Source: JADKFD01 sp050250665
Lineage (GTDB): Bacteria > Pseudomonadota > Gammaproteobacteria > Xanthomonadales > SZUA-5
Assembly (NCBI GenBank): GCA_050250665.1
Contig: JBFWOF010000016.1
Location: 1-64,000, forward strand
DNA: 64,000 nucleotides
Direction of reading: 5' to 3'
Below the pieces are notes generated by a model. The model was not told the DNA's origin and searched no databases. It saw nothing but the letters and a program-made list of their open reading frames with translations. Below are positions 51,302 through 59,658 of the stretch, piece after piece. Made by a program: the position numbers and the translations under genes. The stretch's first letter is position 1, and each line of letters begins with the position of its first letter.

Positions 51302-52405
51302 TCAGAAGCCAAAGGCAAATTGAAGCAGGACTCGATCGGCAGCCGTTTCTTCGTTAGCGCTGCTGTTCGACTCCCAGCTAAGTTTCAGCAGCGATCGCGA
51401 ACTGAAGAGGTAGTTCAAACCGATAGCGGTCTGCCGATACGTGGCTTCGGAGTGGGGCGAATTGGAATCGCCGAAGCGAAGAACGGTTTCCCAGTGTTCA
51501 CCGCCAAAGCGGAAGTTACCTTGCAGATACCATGCGCGCCACTTAGCACCATCTGGCACCAGGCTGGCAGCAGCCGATCCAACTCGCTGTTGCAGCCACT
51601 CGCCGCGCACACCGAAGTTCTTGTGCGCTTGCCATGACAGGTCAATCCCCTGCACGGCGTACAGCCGCGAGGGTTCCTCGAATTCACTCTTTACTCCGAC
51701 ATGGCCAGCATCGCCTCCGGCCAGGCGGACGTTTCCGCTGGCTAAGGACATCCCGAGTTCCAGCGTCGGAATCGGCAGCCAACCGAGACGGCCTCCCGCC
51801 ACTCGCTCGCCATCGGGATTGTCGCTGCTTGCCTCGACGTCCAGGTCAAGGTCATCCATTCCTTCCAGTCCGAGGCTTGGTCCGTTTGCCAAGTAGAGTG
51901 CGTAGTTGATACTTTGACCGCCAGCAAAGGCCTTTCCACCGCGGAGTTGAAGACCAAAATCCGAAAGTGGGGCGGCACCGCCATGGCCAAACCCGGCGGG
52001 TACGGAGGCCAATTTGTTGATCCAGGAAGGATGCATGTTCTGGAAAAAATAGCCGACCGGACTCAGAAACTGACCTGCGACCAAGGCCACGTTGTCGTTT
52101 ATGAGCCAATTTACCGTTGCGTATTCAAGCGCTGTCTCAGTATCGCCGCGATCGTTGCCCTCGAGCTCGAATTCAGCTTCGAAAAAAAGCGACTCGCCGA
52201 CTTGCATGTGCACAATGGGTGCGAGCGTGTACGTGAATTCTGAATCTCCTCCATCGACATTTGTGAGTGTTGTGTCGGCATAGCCGGCAACGTGAAACAT
52301 CACATCAGATCCCGAAGCGAACGTCGGAGTGGTTGCTAAAACTGAACTGGTCAAAATGAGCGACGCTATTTGGAGTCGTTGAGGTCTTTTTCTTGGTGTA
52401 AACAT
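51302..52405 (-). CDS. Porin-like outer membrane beta-barrel protein
   Basis: The 367-residue protein has a signal peptide (IASLILTSSVLATTPTFASG), barrel strands throughout (HVAGYADTTLTNVDGGDSEF, GLNYLFSSRSLLKLSWESN) and a C-terminal aromatic strand (RVLLQFAFGF). The order resembles the OprP/phosphate-porin-like group often annotated as a putative porin. The transported compound is unknown. It is followed by the two cytochromes. Confidence 0.75.
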   Translation of the reverse strand: MFTPRKRPQRLQIASLILTSSVLATTPTFASGSDVMFHVAGYADTTLTNVDGGDSEFTYTLAPIVHMQVGESLFFEAEFELEGNDRGDTETALEYATVNWLINDNVALVAGQFLSPVGYFFQNMHPSWINKLASVPAGFGHGGAAPLSDFGLQLRGGKAFAGGQSINYALYLANGPSLGLEGMDDLDLDVEASSDNPDGERVAGGRLGWLPIPTLELGMSLASGNVRLAGGDAGHVGVKSEFEEPSRLYAVQGIDLSWQAHKNFGVRGEWLQQRVGSAAASLVPDGAKWRAWYLQGNFRFGGEHWETVLRFGDSNSPHSEATYRQTAIGLNYLFSSRSLLKLSWESNSSANEETAADRVLLQFAFGF

Positions 52406-52479
52406 GTGGATTTCCTTGTGTCTTGATACGGCGATTCTTATGCGACGCGCCTTTGGCGAAGCCGCGCTTTACGCAAGGA

Positions 52480-52704
52480 TCAAAGGCTCGAAAACGACCG
52501 TTGCGTAATTACCCAAATCGGGCGGATGGGCAAGCCAGCTCTTGCCGACACTCTGCCCGCTATTCCAGAAGAAGCTCCACTTAATAGGAAATTGCCAATG
52601 TGCCTACACGACCCAGAGGAGAAGTATTCCCGCTGGCCGTCCTGTGGGCCCGACCTCACTGACGCCACCCAGCAGATCGACGGAGCCGTGCGCAATGGGT
52701 TCAT
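52480..52704 (-). CDS. Possible 74-residue protein starting in repeat copy B
   Basis: The frame begins MNPLRTAPSICWVASV, matching the start of the 33-codon frame in copy A (MNPLRTAPSICSAAS), with the same GGAGGATCAGAC ribosome-binding stretch. The rest (ISYGN-free, Ser/Gly/Arg-rich, ending VITQRSFSSL) has no known family. It is best taken as a candidate only. Confidence 0.3.
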   Translation of the reverse strand: MNPLRTAPSICWVASVRSGPQDGQREYFSSGSCRHIGNFLLSGASSGIAGRVSARAGLPIRPIWVITQRSFSSL

Positions 52705-52736
52705 GTCTGATCCTCCGGATGTGAATCGCTGGCCGC
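52659..52736. repeat. 78-bp direct repeat, copy B
   Basis: It is the second copy of the repeat at 50290-50367, with six substitutions. It sits between the ABC1 kinase and porin genes. The changes do not clearly favour any one reading frame. Confidence 0.85.
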
Positions 52737-52834
52737 TGCAGATACGCAATGCACAGTTCCCGTACGAAATCGAAGCTGCGAAAATCGGTAGGGTTGCTGG
52801 CTCACGGATGTGCCGATTCGGGTTGGCGGCGCCA

Positions 52835-54424
52835 TTACAGCCGTCCTGAGCGCGCGATGGCCCAGACCAGTCGTAATGACAGCAGCGCTGCCAGCCCGTA
52901 GGCCACTGCCGCAGAGACCGGAACGTGCTCTGCAATCTGCGGGCCACCGCCATGCAGCATCAGAATGGACCCGGCGAGAAAGAGACCAAGAACCACCAAG
53001 GCAAGTGCCAGACGATTGCCGGTGCGAGCAATGGTGGTCCTGAGTGGTTCCAGACCGTTGTGATGGATGCCCAGCGAAGGCCGACCATCGTCGATGCGCA
53101 GTTGTCGCAGTACATCGGTCACCAGGGCGGGCAGTTGTTGTGCCGTGCGCGCCACACGTTCTGCCAACGGCTGCTGCTGGCCATGCGCTTCAATGAAAAG
53201 GCCTATCTGCTGTCTGCGCTCGCGTAGCGATGCCACCAGGTCGAAGTTGGGGTCCAGCGCGCGTATGGTGTTTTCGGCAAGAAACAGGGTGCGCAGCAAT
53301 ATCAGCAGATGCCGTGGCAGCCGGAAATGTTCGCCAGTACCGATCTTGGCAATCTGCCAGATGGCCTCGGCCACGGACCAGTCGGTGAGCGGCAGGCTGG
53401 CCATGCGCTCCAGGATTTCGCTGATGGCTCTCTGGTACGCACGACGGTCTACAGGTCCTCGGATGAAGCCGAACTCCATGGCCGCATCAAGCACGCCGGA
53501 TGCATCGCTAGCGACAATGAAGTCGATCAATTGCGCCAGGGATGCACGCGACTGCGGATCGAGAAATCCTATCGATCCAAAATCGTGAAAGCACAGCCGA
53601 CCATCCGCCATTTCGAAGAGATTGCCGGGGTGCGGATCGGCATGGAATACGCCCTCGGAGAACAGCTGCGTCACGTAGGCGTCGAGTACCACGGTTGCCA
53701 GTCGATGAGCACGCTCGGTGCCTTGATCGACAACGACGGAATGACCACTGCTGAAGGTCTGGACTAACACCTCGGTGTGAACCAGCGGTTCGACCACCGT
53801 GGGCATGGTGACGTCAGGCATGGTTGCAAACACCTTGGCCAGCCTGCGCATATTGGCGGCCTCGCGCACCAGATCAACCTCCTTCATCAGGAAGTCAGTC
53901 AATTCGTCGACCAGTGCCAGCGGCTGTTGCGTTCGAAACCTGGGGTATAGGAGTAGCGCCAGTCGCACCAGCCGCCGGAGCAGCCTGAGGTCGGACTGAA
54001 TCTGGCGAACGATTCCCGGCCGGCGCACTTTCACGGCGACCTGGCAACCATCGGGCATGCGGGCGCGATGCACCTGCGCAACGGAAGCAGCCGCGAAGGG
54101 CTCGTTTTCGAATTCGGAAAACAGCGTGCTGATGGGTTGGGAGAACGCGGCCTCGATGGCGGCCCTGGATTGCGCGCTAGGGAAGGGCGGTACCTTGCCC
54201 TGCAGTCGCTCCAGTGCCGCCAGATAGGGCGCCGGCAGCAAGTCGCGACGAACGCTGAGCCCTTGTCCTAGCTTGATGAATGTGGTTCCAAGTGATTCCA
54301 GCGTAGCGCGCAGTTCCTCGGGGAGACGTTCCGGGTGCATGCGATGAAGTCGCAACCAAGCCCAGGCGTAGCCGCCCATGGCCAGGATGATTTGCCAGCT
54401 GCGCGGCAGTTTTGAGCGACTCAT
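52835..54424 (-). CDS. ABC1/UbiB (AarF)-family kinase-like protein
   Basis: This 529-residue protein has the KxGQ motif (TTFIKLGQGLSVRRDLLP), the Ala-rich loop AAASVAQVHRARM, the VAVKVRRPG lysine, the metal site GVFHADPHPGNLFE and FHDFGSIGFL. Two C-terminal hydrophobic helices (LALALVVLGLFLAGSILML and VAYGLAALLSLRLVW) anchor it as in UbiB. It is probably needed for ubiquinone-type lipid handling. It differs from the fused paralogue at 47206 and lies 30 bp after the phosphoketolase gene. Confidence 0.85.
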   Translation of the reverse strand: MSRSKLPRSWQIILAMGGYAWAWLRLHRMHPERLPEELRATLESLGTTFIKLGQGLSVRRDLLPAPYLAALERLQGKVPPFPSAQSRAAIEAAFSQPISTLFSEFENEPFAAASVAQVHRARMPDGCQVAVKVRRPGIVRQIQSDLRLLRRLVRLALLLYPRFRTQQPLALVDELTDFLMKEVDLVREAANMRRLAKVFATMPDVTMPTVVEPLVHTEVLVQTFSSGHSVVVDQGTERAHRLATVVLDAYVTQLFSEGVFHADPHPGNLFEMADGRLCFHDFGSIGFLDPQSRASLAQLIDFIVASDASGVLDAAMEFGFIRGPVDRRAYQRAISEILERMASLPLTDWSVAEAIWQIAKIGTGEHFRLPRHLLILLRTLFLAENTIRALDPNFDLVASLRERRQQIGLFIEAHGQQQPLAERVARTAQQLPALVTDVLRQLRIDDGRPSLGIHHNGLEPLRTTIARTGNRLALALVVLGLFLAGSILMLHGGGPQIAEHVPVSAAVAYGLAALLSLRLVWAIARSGRL

Positions 54425-54454
54425 GCGCGCGGCTCCGAGGATCCAGCGCTGCGA

Positions 54455-56908
54455 CTAGCGAAGCACATTTGGATCACCAAGACCCTCCACTGAAGCGCGT
54501 TCAGCGTCACTCAAGAAGACCGAAGTCTCCAGACCCAGCAGTTCGGCCGCAGCACAAACCGCGTGTGCCCAGCTGCAGCGATTGGCAAACAACAGACCCT
54601 CAACATCCAGCGTACCGCCGCGGTTGATATAGCCGAGCGCGCGGGTGCTGGCAGGGCCACTGTCGATGCGCCGCAGCATGCCCAGATAGGGCTCGGGCCG
54701 TGTGTGCGTCACCAACAGACGCGGCCTGTCTGGCGGGAACAGCGAGTGTAGTTCCGTGTCGTCCATGACGTAGCTGGCCTCGCGCGGGTCGCGTGGCTGT
54801 CGCAGCCGGCCGGGTTCGCCGAGGTAAATCAACGCACTACTGACACCATGGTCGGCCAGTCGCGCCCGGGCCCGCTCGACCACGTCCAACTGATATGCAC
54901 CGGTGGCGACCAGCAACAGCTGCGCATCCGCCGGATCACCGGCAAGCAGCAGCGCGCCGTGTTCAGCCAGCAGCAAAGCCTGCGCCGGCGTCAAGCGCAC
55001 CGGCAACGACCGTTTGGGGACCACCAGGGTAGCGATCTGCGCATGGCCGCGATAACTGGCCGACAACATGGTCATCGCGCTGTGGGCGTCTGCCGGAAAG
55101 CGCACCGGCGCACTATCGCTCATTTCCGCCATCAGAGCCTCAGACAGCGTTGGATCTTGATGAGACTGCTCGTTCTTCGCGTTTTCCCAGGTATGCGAGG
55201 TGAGCACGATCGGCACGGACAGCCAGCCTGGAGTTTGTCCCGCCAAGGCTTGTTGTCGCGCAAAGATAATCTCCTGGCGCAGCGCGCCCAGCATCTTGGT
55301 GGCAAAGGCTTCATAGGTCACCACCAGATTGATGCCGCCCTTGTTGCCGAGCGCAGCGCAGACAACGGCTTCCTCGTTGAGCGCGGTGATGACGCCTCCG
55401 TGTCGTGATTCGGCAATGCCGGATTCCGGAACGTGCACTCGGTGCTTGAGTAGATCGAGTGTCTGATCGAGCTTGTTGCTGCGCAATTCGTCAGGATTGC
55501 CGACCCGAGCACGCAGTCCGGGATTCGCGCTGAGAATGGCGACAAACTGCTGATCCAGCGCTGCCATCGGCGACTGCAGGCTGTTGGCTGCAAACCATCC
55601 GGGATCGGGTAGGCTCGGGATCGGCACGTGCCGGCGTGCCAGCCAATGGTCGCGCTCGCGTGCCCGACCCTGGACTTTGTGAGTATTCAGCGTCTCGATG
55701 GATTTGGCCAAGACGTCTTCGGCGACGAACAGCGCGGCGCTGCCCGAATTGAACAGAGCTCGCGCGGTCTCCTCATGCGCCGGGTTGCCGGGCAAGGGCA
55801 GGTTGTGTGCGGCATTGCCGCCCGCACCCGGAAAGCCATAGCCTTTGATGGTCTCGGCGATGCCGTAGCGTAGCGGAATCTGGTGGGCTGCTTCAGGCGC
55901 CGCCTGCTCCGCGGCCATACAAGCGCGCATGCGCGCCTCAATGGTGTGTATGCCCCAGGCGATGCTGGCGGGATCGCGACCGTCGAGTCGAATGGGCTCG
56001 AAGCCATTGTTGCGCAAGTGTTGATCCAGCCAATCCTCGCCGCCCTGTTGCTCGATCTGGCTGCGCTGCTCGATGCGCCGCCCATTCAGCACCATGATCG
56101 GTGCCACCAGACCGCTGTCGGCGGCGCGCCACCAACGTGGCGCCCAATCGCTGCCGCGCTGTTCCTCGAAGGCGCCGTCACTGAGAAAGGCCACCAGTTG
56201 TTCACCCGGCAGCGGTGCGTGCACGTACTGCAGTTCGGCAAAACCGAGATAACCGCCCTCCATGGATCCGCCGCCGGTATGGGCGTTGACATGCGAACCC
56301 AAGGGCGAGGCCGGACTGCCATCGGGATTGATCGCATAGGCGTAGAAATCGGTGACGAATCGAGCCAGTTGGTCCTCATCCAGGCCGTAGCGTTCAGCGT
56401 GTGCCGGACTCATGTTGTCGACGATCAGATTGAGCGCGTCGATGGCCGCCACGCAGTGACCCTGGCCCATCAGCCAGGCCCGGGTGCTTCCATCGAGTGC
56501 GTTCAGCAACAGATAGCCTGCGTATGCCGGCACCATATTCAGCGAGCCGCCGGTGTGACCCTCGGGCTGCTCCTTGAAGTCGGCGGCCGTCAGTGCGGAA
56601 CCGTCCACCGGCACACGCTTGGCGTAGCTCATGTGGACCACCAGACGCATCGCCGCGCTGGCGATCCTATCGGCTGCGGACAGACGCGCGTAGGCGCTGT
56701 GCGCGTCGTCTATTTTGCCCGCAGCGACCAGCTCATCCACCATTGCGCGCACGCGCAGTTGCGTCAACGCGCTGTGCTGAATCACGCCGTAGCCCTCGGC
56801 CCAGGTTGCAAAGGCCGTGTCGGACTGGCGATGTAGTTTTGCCAGCGCATCGATTCGGTGCTGCTCGACCTGTGTCAGGAAGTGGTCGGTGTGGCGTTCA
56901 AAGCTCAT
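54455..56908 (-). CDS. xfp: Phosphoketolase (xylulose-5-phosphate/fructose-6-phosphate)
   Basis: The 817-residue thiamine-diphosphate enzyme splits xylulose-5-P or fructose-6-P into acetyl phosphate plus glyceraldehyde-3-P or erythrose-4-P. Visible marks are WLMGQGHCVAAIDALN, PLGSHVNAHTGGGSMEGGYL, the ThDP loop LSDGAFEEQRGSDW, and the PYR half with TYEAFATKM and VLTSHTWENAKNEQSHQDP. The size is as expected for the family. The start at 56908 (MSFERHTDHFL) follows the prs gene by 31 bp; the longer frame is rejected. It is divergent from classic bifidobacterial forms in several loops. Confidence 0.85.
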   Translation of the reverse strand: MSFERHTDHFLTQVEQHRIDALAKLHRQSDTAFATWAEGYGVIQHSALTQLRVRAMVDELVAAGKIDDAHSAYARLSAADRIASAAMRLVVHMSYAKRVPVDGSALTAADFKEQPEGHTGGSLNMVPAYAGYLLLNALDGSTRAWLMGQGHCVAAIDALNLIVDNMSPAHAERYGLDEDQLARFVTDFYAYAINPDGSPASPLGSHVNAHTGGGSMEGGYLGFAELQYVHAPLPGEQLVAFLSDGAFEEQRGSDWAPRWWRAADSGLVAPIMVLNGRRIEQRSQIEQQGGEDWLDQHLRNNGFEPIRLDGRDPASIAWGIHTIEARMRACMAAEQAAPEAAHQIPLRYGIAETIKGYGFPGAGGNAAHNLPLPGNPAHEETARALFNSGSAALFVAEDVLAKSIETLNTHKVQGRARERDHWLARRHVPIPSLPDPGWFAANSLQSPMAALDQQFVAILSANPGLRARVGNPDELRSNKLDQTLDLLKHRVHVPESGIAESRHGGVITALNEEAVVCAALGNKGGINLVVTYEAFATKMLGALRQEIIFARQQALAGQTPGWLSVPIVLTSHTWENAKNEQSHQDPTLSEALMAEMSDSAPVRFPADAHSAMTMLSASYRGHAQIATLVVPKRSLPVRLTPAQALLLAEHGALLLAGDPADAQLLLVATGAYQLDVVERARARLADHGVSSALIYLGEPGRLRQPRDPREASYVMDDTELHSLFPPDRPRLLVTHTRPEPYLGMLRRIDSGPASTRALGYINRGGTLDVEGLLFANRCSWAHAVCAAAELLGLETSVFLSDAERASVEGLGDPNVLR

Positions 56909-56939
56909 GCCGTTGTCCTTGGGTCGGGTACGCGTTTTG

Positions 56940-57833
56940 TTATCGATTGGCCATGAGCTTGCGGGCCTCTGCCGCGACCAGCCCGGTGACCGAAATGACA
57001 TTTGATGGATGCGGAATGCTGTCGGTGCTGACCACCCGAGCAGCGCCGGCCGCCAGGATTTGCTCGTAGGCATCGTCGGCAAACACCGCATGCGTGGCGA
57101 TGCAGACCGGCTTGGCCAGGCCGAGAGCCTGCAAGTGAACTATGGTTTCAATGACCGTGCGCCCCGAAGACATGATGTCGTCCACGATGACCGGGGTGCG
57201 CCCCGCTGCACCGTGGAGGTTTGGCAGACTGACGCTGACGTTCCGATCGCCACGGCGCTGTTTGCTCAGTACCTGGCTGGGCGCGCCAGCGCCTTGCGCA
57301 ATTTCAGTGACCCATTGCTCGCTCTCACTGTCTGGACCGATCAACAATGGCGACGGAACCTGCTCGCGGATCCATTCGGCGATGGCCGGCGCGGCGGCGA
57401 CACGGCTGGCCGGAATCTGGAAGATCCGATCCAGGCTGGGGTTGCGATGCAGGTGCGGGTCCACCGTGACCAACCAATCAAAGCTCTGCTGCAGGAATGC
57501 GGCGAACAGGGTGGCGCTGACGGCTTCGCCGGGGTGAAAACTCCGGTCCTGACGCATATAGGCCAAATACGGGGCGATCAGGCCGACGCTACGCGCACCC
57601 AGGTTGCGAGCTGTTTGCGCGGCAAAGCGCAGCGCGAGTGCCATGGCGTCCGGATGATGCAGGCTGGCGACAATGGCGAGGTTGGCGCCGACCAAATCCG
57701 GCTCAAGGGTCACCAATGATTCACCGTCGGGGAAACGCCGCCAGTCGAGCTGAGCCACGCGGGCGTCCAGCACCGGCGCCATCGCCTGCGCAAATCCGCG
57801 TTGCAAGGGGAACGGCAGCAGTACGCGACTCAC
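56940..57833 (-). CDS. prs: Ribose-phosphate diphosphokinase-like protein (PRPP synthetase)
   Basis: The 297-residue protein has the twin phosphoribosyltransferase folds of PRPP synthetases: LDWRRFPDGESLVTLEPD, LIAPYLAYMRQDRSFHPGEA and the PRPP loop TPVIVDDIMSSGRTVIE. It is a little shorter than housekeeping Prs (about 315), so it is probably a second copy. Its neighbours are a nucleoside/nucleotide phosphorylase and phosphoketolase, which suggests a catabolic role. It starts at GTG 57833, overlapping DUF5676 by 4 bp. Confidence 0.8.
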   Translation of the reverse strand: MSRVLLPFPLQRGFAQAMAPVLDARVAQLDWRRFPDGESLVTLEPDLVGANLAIVASLHHPDAMALALRFAAQTARNLGARSVGLIAPYLAYMRQDRSFHPGEAVSATLFAAFLQQSFDWLVTVDPHLHRNPSLDRIFQIPASRVAAAPAIAEWIREQVPSPLLIGPDSESEQWVTEIAQGAGAPSQVLSKQRRGDRNVSVSLPNLHGAAGRTPVIVDDIMSSGRTVIETIVHLQALGLAKPVCIATHAVFADDAYEQILAAGAARVVSTDSIPHPSNVISVTGLVAAEARKLMANR

Positions 57834-58099
57834 GACACGGCCCTGAAGTTCCCACGGCGATACAGAACGTTATGGATCAAGGCAAATCCGCCGCCCAGAT
57901 AGACGCCCCACAAGGCGCTTTCGACCAGCCCAAGCAGGAACGCAGGCAGGCTGATCCAGGTGAAGCCGGGAAGCAGCAACTCAAGCAGGCGGTGCATGCT
58001 GGCGTCGTGCGGAAGCAGAAAACCAACAAGCACGCACAGGATGAAGCTGATGGTCGCGAACAGCGTGGTGGTCCAGAGGGTCAATCGTAGATTCAACAT
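57830..58099 (-). CDS. DUF5676-like small membrane protein
   Basis: The 89-residue protein has two hydrophobic helices (TTTLFATISFILCVLVGFLL and AFLLGLVESALWGVYLGGGF) joined by LPGFTWISLP, ending FALIHNVLYRRG. This pattern is that of DUF5676 membrane proteins, function unknown. ATG 58099 follows a GGAG box. It is coupled to prs. Confidence 0.65.
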   Translation of the reverse strand: MLNLRLTLWTTTLFATISFILCVLVGFLLPHDASMHRLLELLLPGFTWISLPAFLLGLVESALWGVYLGGGFALIHNVLYRRGNFRAVS

Positions 58100-58146
58100 G
58101 GTCGTCTCCAAGACTTTGGGTGTCGGTAAATGACGTGTGTTTCTGC

Positions 58147-59658
58147 CTATGGATCTTGCAGACGGCAGATATCTGGATTGGCCACGGCATAGTCCACGGC
58201 GTAACCCAACTCGCCGGGTGATTGCGCATAGATCACAAAGAGCGGATCGCCGCTTTGCACCTGGTCACCGAGTCGCAACGCGAAGTCGAGACCGGCACCG
58301 GCGCTGCCGGGGGCACCAGCGAGCTTGGCGACTTTTGCGAGGCGACGATTGTCGATGTTGCCCAAAGTGCCCGCGCGCGTTGCCATGATTGGGCGCGAGT
58401 GCGCCGCCATGACCGGCTCGGTGAAGCCTCCCTGGGCATTGCATATGGCCAGGAACTTGCGCCACGCCGACCCGTCAACGAGCAAGGCCGCCGCCCTGTC
58501 CCGACCGCGACCTGACACATCGTTGGTGGCGATGTCCAACAGCATGCCGGCCAGATCCAGAGCGCGATTGCGCAGGTCCATCGGCGCCGCCGGGTCGTTG
58601 CGCAATACCTGGAGCACATCTCGCGCCTCAAGGGCCGGGCCTATGCCGCAGCCGACGGGCTGCAGGCCGTCACTTCGCAGCACAGACAAGGTCAAACCCA
58701 TTGCCTCTGCGGTGCTGCGCAGGCGCGCTTCTAGCGAGTCCGCTGCGGCCAGCGAGCGCACTTTTGCGGTCGGTCCGATGGGGATGTCAATCAGCACGGT
58801 CGTGGATCCGGCGGCGCACTTTTTCGACAGCACACTGGCCACCAGCTGCCCATCGCTGTCGAAATCGAGCGGCCGTTCGATGCGGATCAACACATCGTCG
58901 GCCGGACTGAGCCGCACGCTGCCACCCCAGACGATGCAGCCGCCCTCGGCTTCCACCACGCGTCGCATCTGCGTCAGATCGAGGGCCACCGGGGCCATGA
59001 CCGCCATGGTGTCGGCCGTACCCGCCGGCGAGGTGATGGCGCGGGACGAGGTCTTCGGGATGAGATAGCCGGCCGCCGCGATGATGGCGACCACGATCGG
59101 AGTGGTGCGATTTCCGGGTAGCCCGCCGACACAGTGTTTGTCGAGTACCTGCGGGACTCCCCAGTCGATACGCTGACCCACCGTAATCATCGCCCGCGTG
59201 AGGTCAGTCGTTTCCTCGTGATCCAGGCGCTCCCCGGCGCAGGCGGTGACAAAGGCTGCGAGTTCGATGTCAGACAGTCGATTGTCGACCGTGTCGCGCA
59301 TGAGCCCGACAAAATCCGCTGCCGACAGCCGTTCGCCAAACACCTTGGCGCGCAGCGCCGGTGCCGAGGCCGGCGGTTCGGCGTGGCTGACGCTGGCCAA
59401 CTCACCAGACTGTGGTGCCAGTGCGGTCCAGGCCGCCTCAGACAGCGACAGTGTATCCAGGGCGAGCCAGTTGCCAGTCACCACATTCAGAGTGGCCAGA
59501 ACCTCGCGAGCGCCCATGCGGAGTTGAATCCGCGTCAACGCAGCGAATCCCTCCGAACGACACACGGGGCAGTCCCGGTGCATGTACACTACGGCTTGCT
59601 GGTAGGTGTCGATGCCGGCCCGCACCACCTTGAGCCGAGTGTGCGCGCCGGCAGTCAT
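58147..59658 (-). CDS. Thymidine/AMP phosphorylase family protein
   Basis: The 503-residue enzyme has the length and N-terminal extra domain (about 84 residues) of AMP phosphorylases. The glycosyltransferase-3 core includes DNRLSDIELAAFVTACAG, DKHCVGGLPGNRTTPIVV (phosphate loop), PKTSSRAITSPAGTADTM, and the C-terminal swivel domain. Such enzymes release a base from NMP, giving ribose-1,5-bisphosphate, or act on nucleosides. It is coupled by a 4-bp overlap to the beta-CASP gene. Choice between AMP and nucleoside needs assay. Confidence 0.8.
   Translation of the reverse strand: MTAGAHTRLKVVRAGIDTYQQAVVYMHRDCPVCRSEGFAALTRIQLRMGAREVLATLNVVTGNWLALDTLSLSEAAWTALAPQSGELASVSHAEPPASAPALRAKVFGERLSAADFVGLMRDTVDNRLSDIELAAFVTACAGERLDHEETTDLTRAMITVGQRIDWGVPQVLDKHCVGGLPGNRTTPIVVAIIAAAGYLIPKTSSRAITSPAGTADTMAVMAPVALDLTQMRRVVEAEGGCIVWGGSVRLSPADDVLIRIERPLDFDSDGQLVASVLSKKCAAGSTTVLIDIPIGPTAKVRSLAAADSLEARLRSTAEAMGLTLSVLRSDGLQPVGCGIGPALEARDVLQVLRNDPAAPMDLRNRALDLAGMLLDIATNDVSGRGRDRAAALLVDGSAWRKFLAICNAQGGFTEPVMAAHSRPIMATRAGTLGNIDNRRLAKVAKLAGAPGSAGAGLDFALRLGDQVQSGDPLFVIYAQSPGELGYAVDYAVANPDICRLQDP

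Larger units (their letters stand above)
52406..52834. other. 429-bp gap holding repeat copy B
   Basis: No family is recognised. It contains repeat copy B and a 74-codon frame starting inside it. The remainder upstream, towards the ABC1 kinase, shows no promoter I can defend. Confidence 0.4.

Noticed and set aside
52480..52953. Longer 157-codon version of the frame through repeat copy B
   Set aside because: The upstream half overlaps the ABC1 kinase gene and has no ribosome-binding site; only the part from 52704 is kept as a weak candidate.
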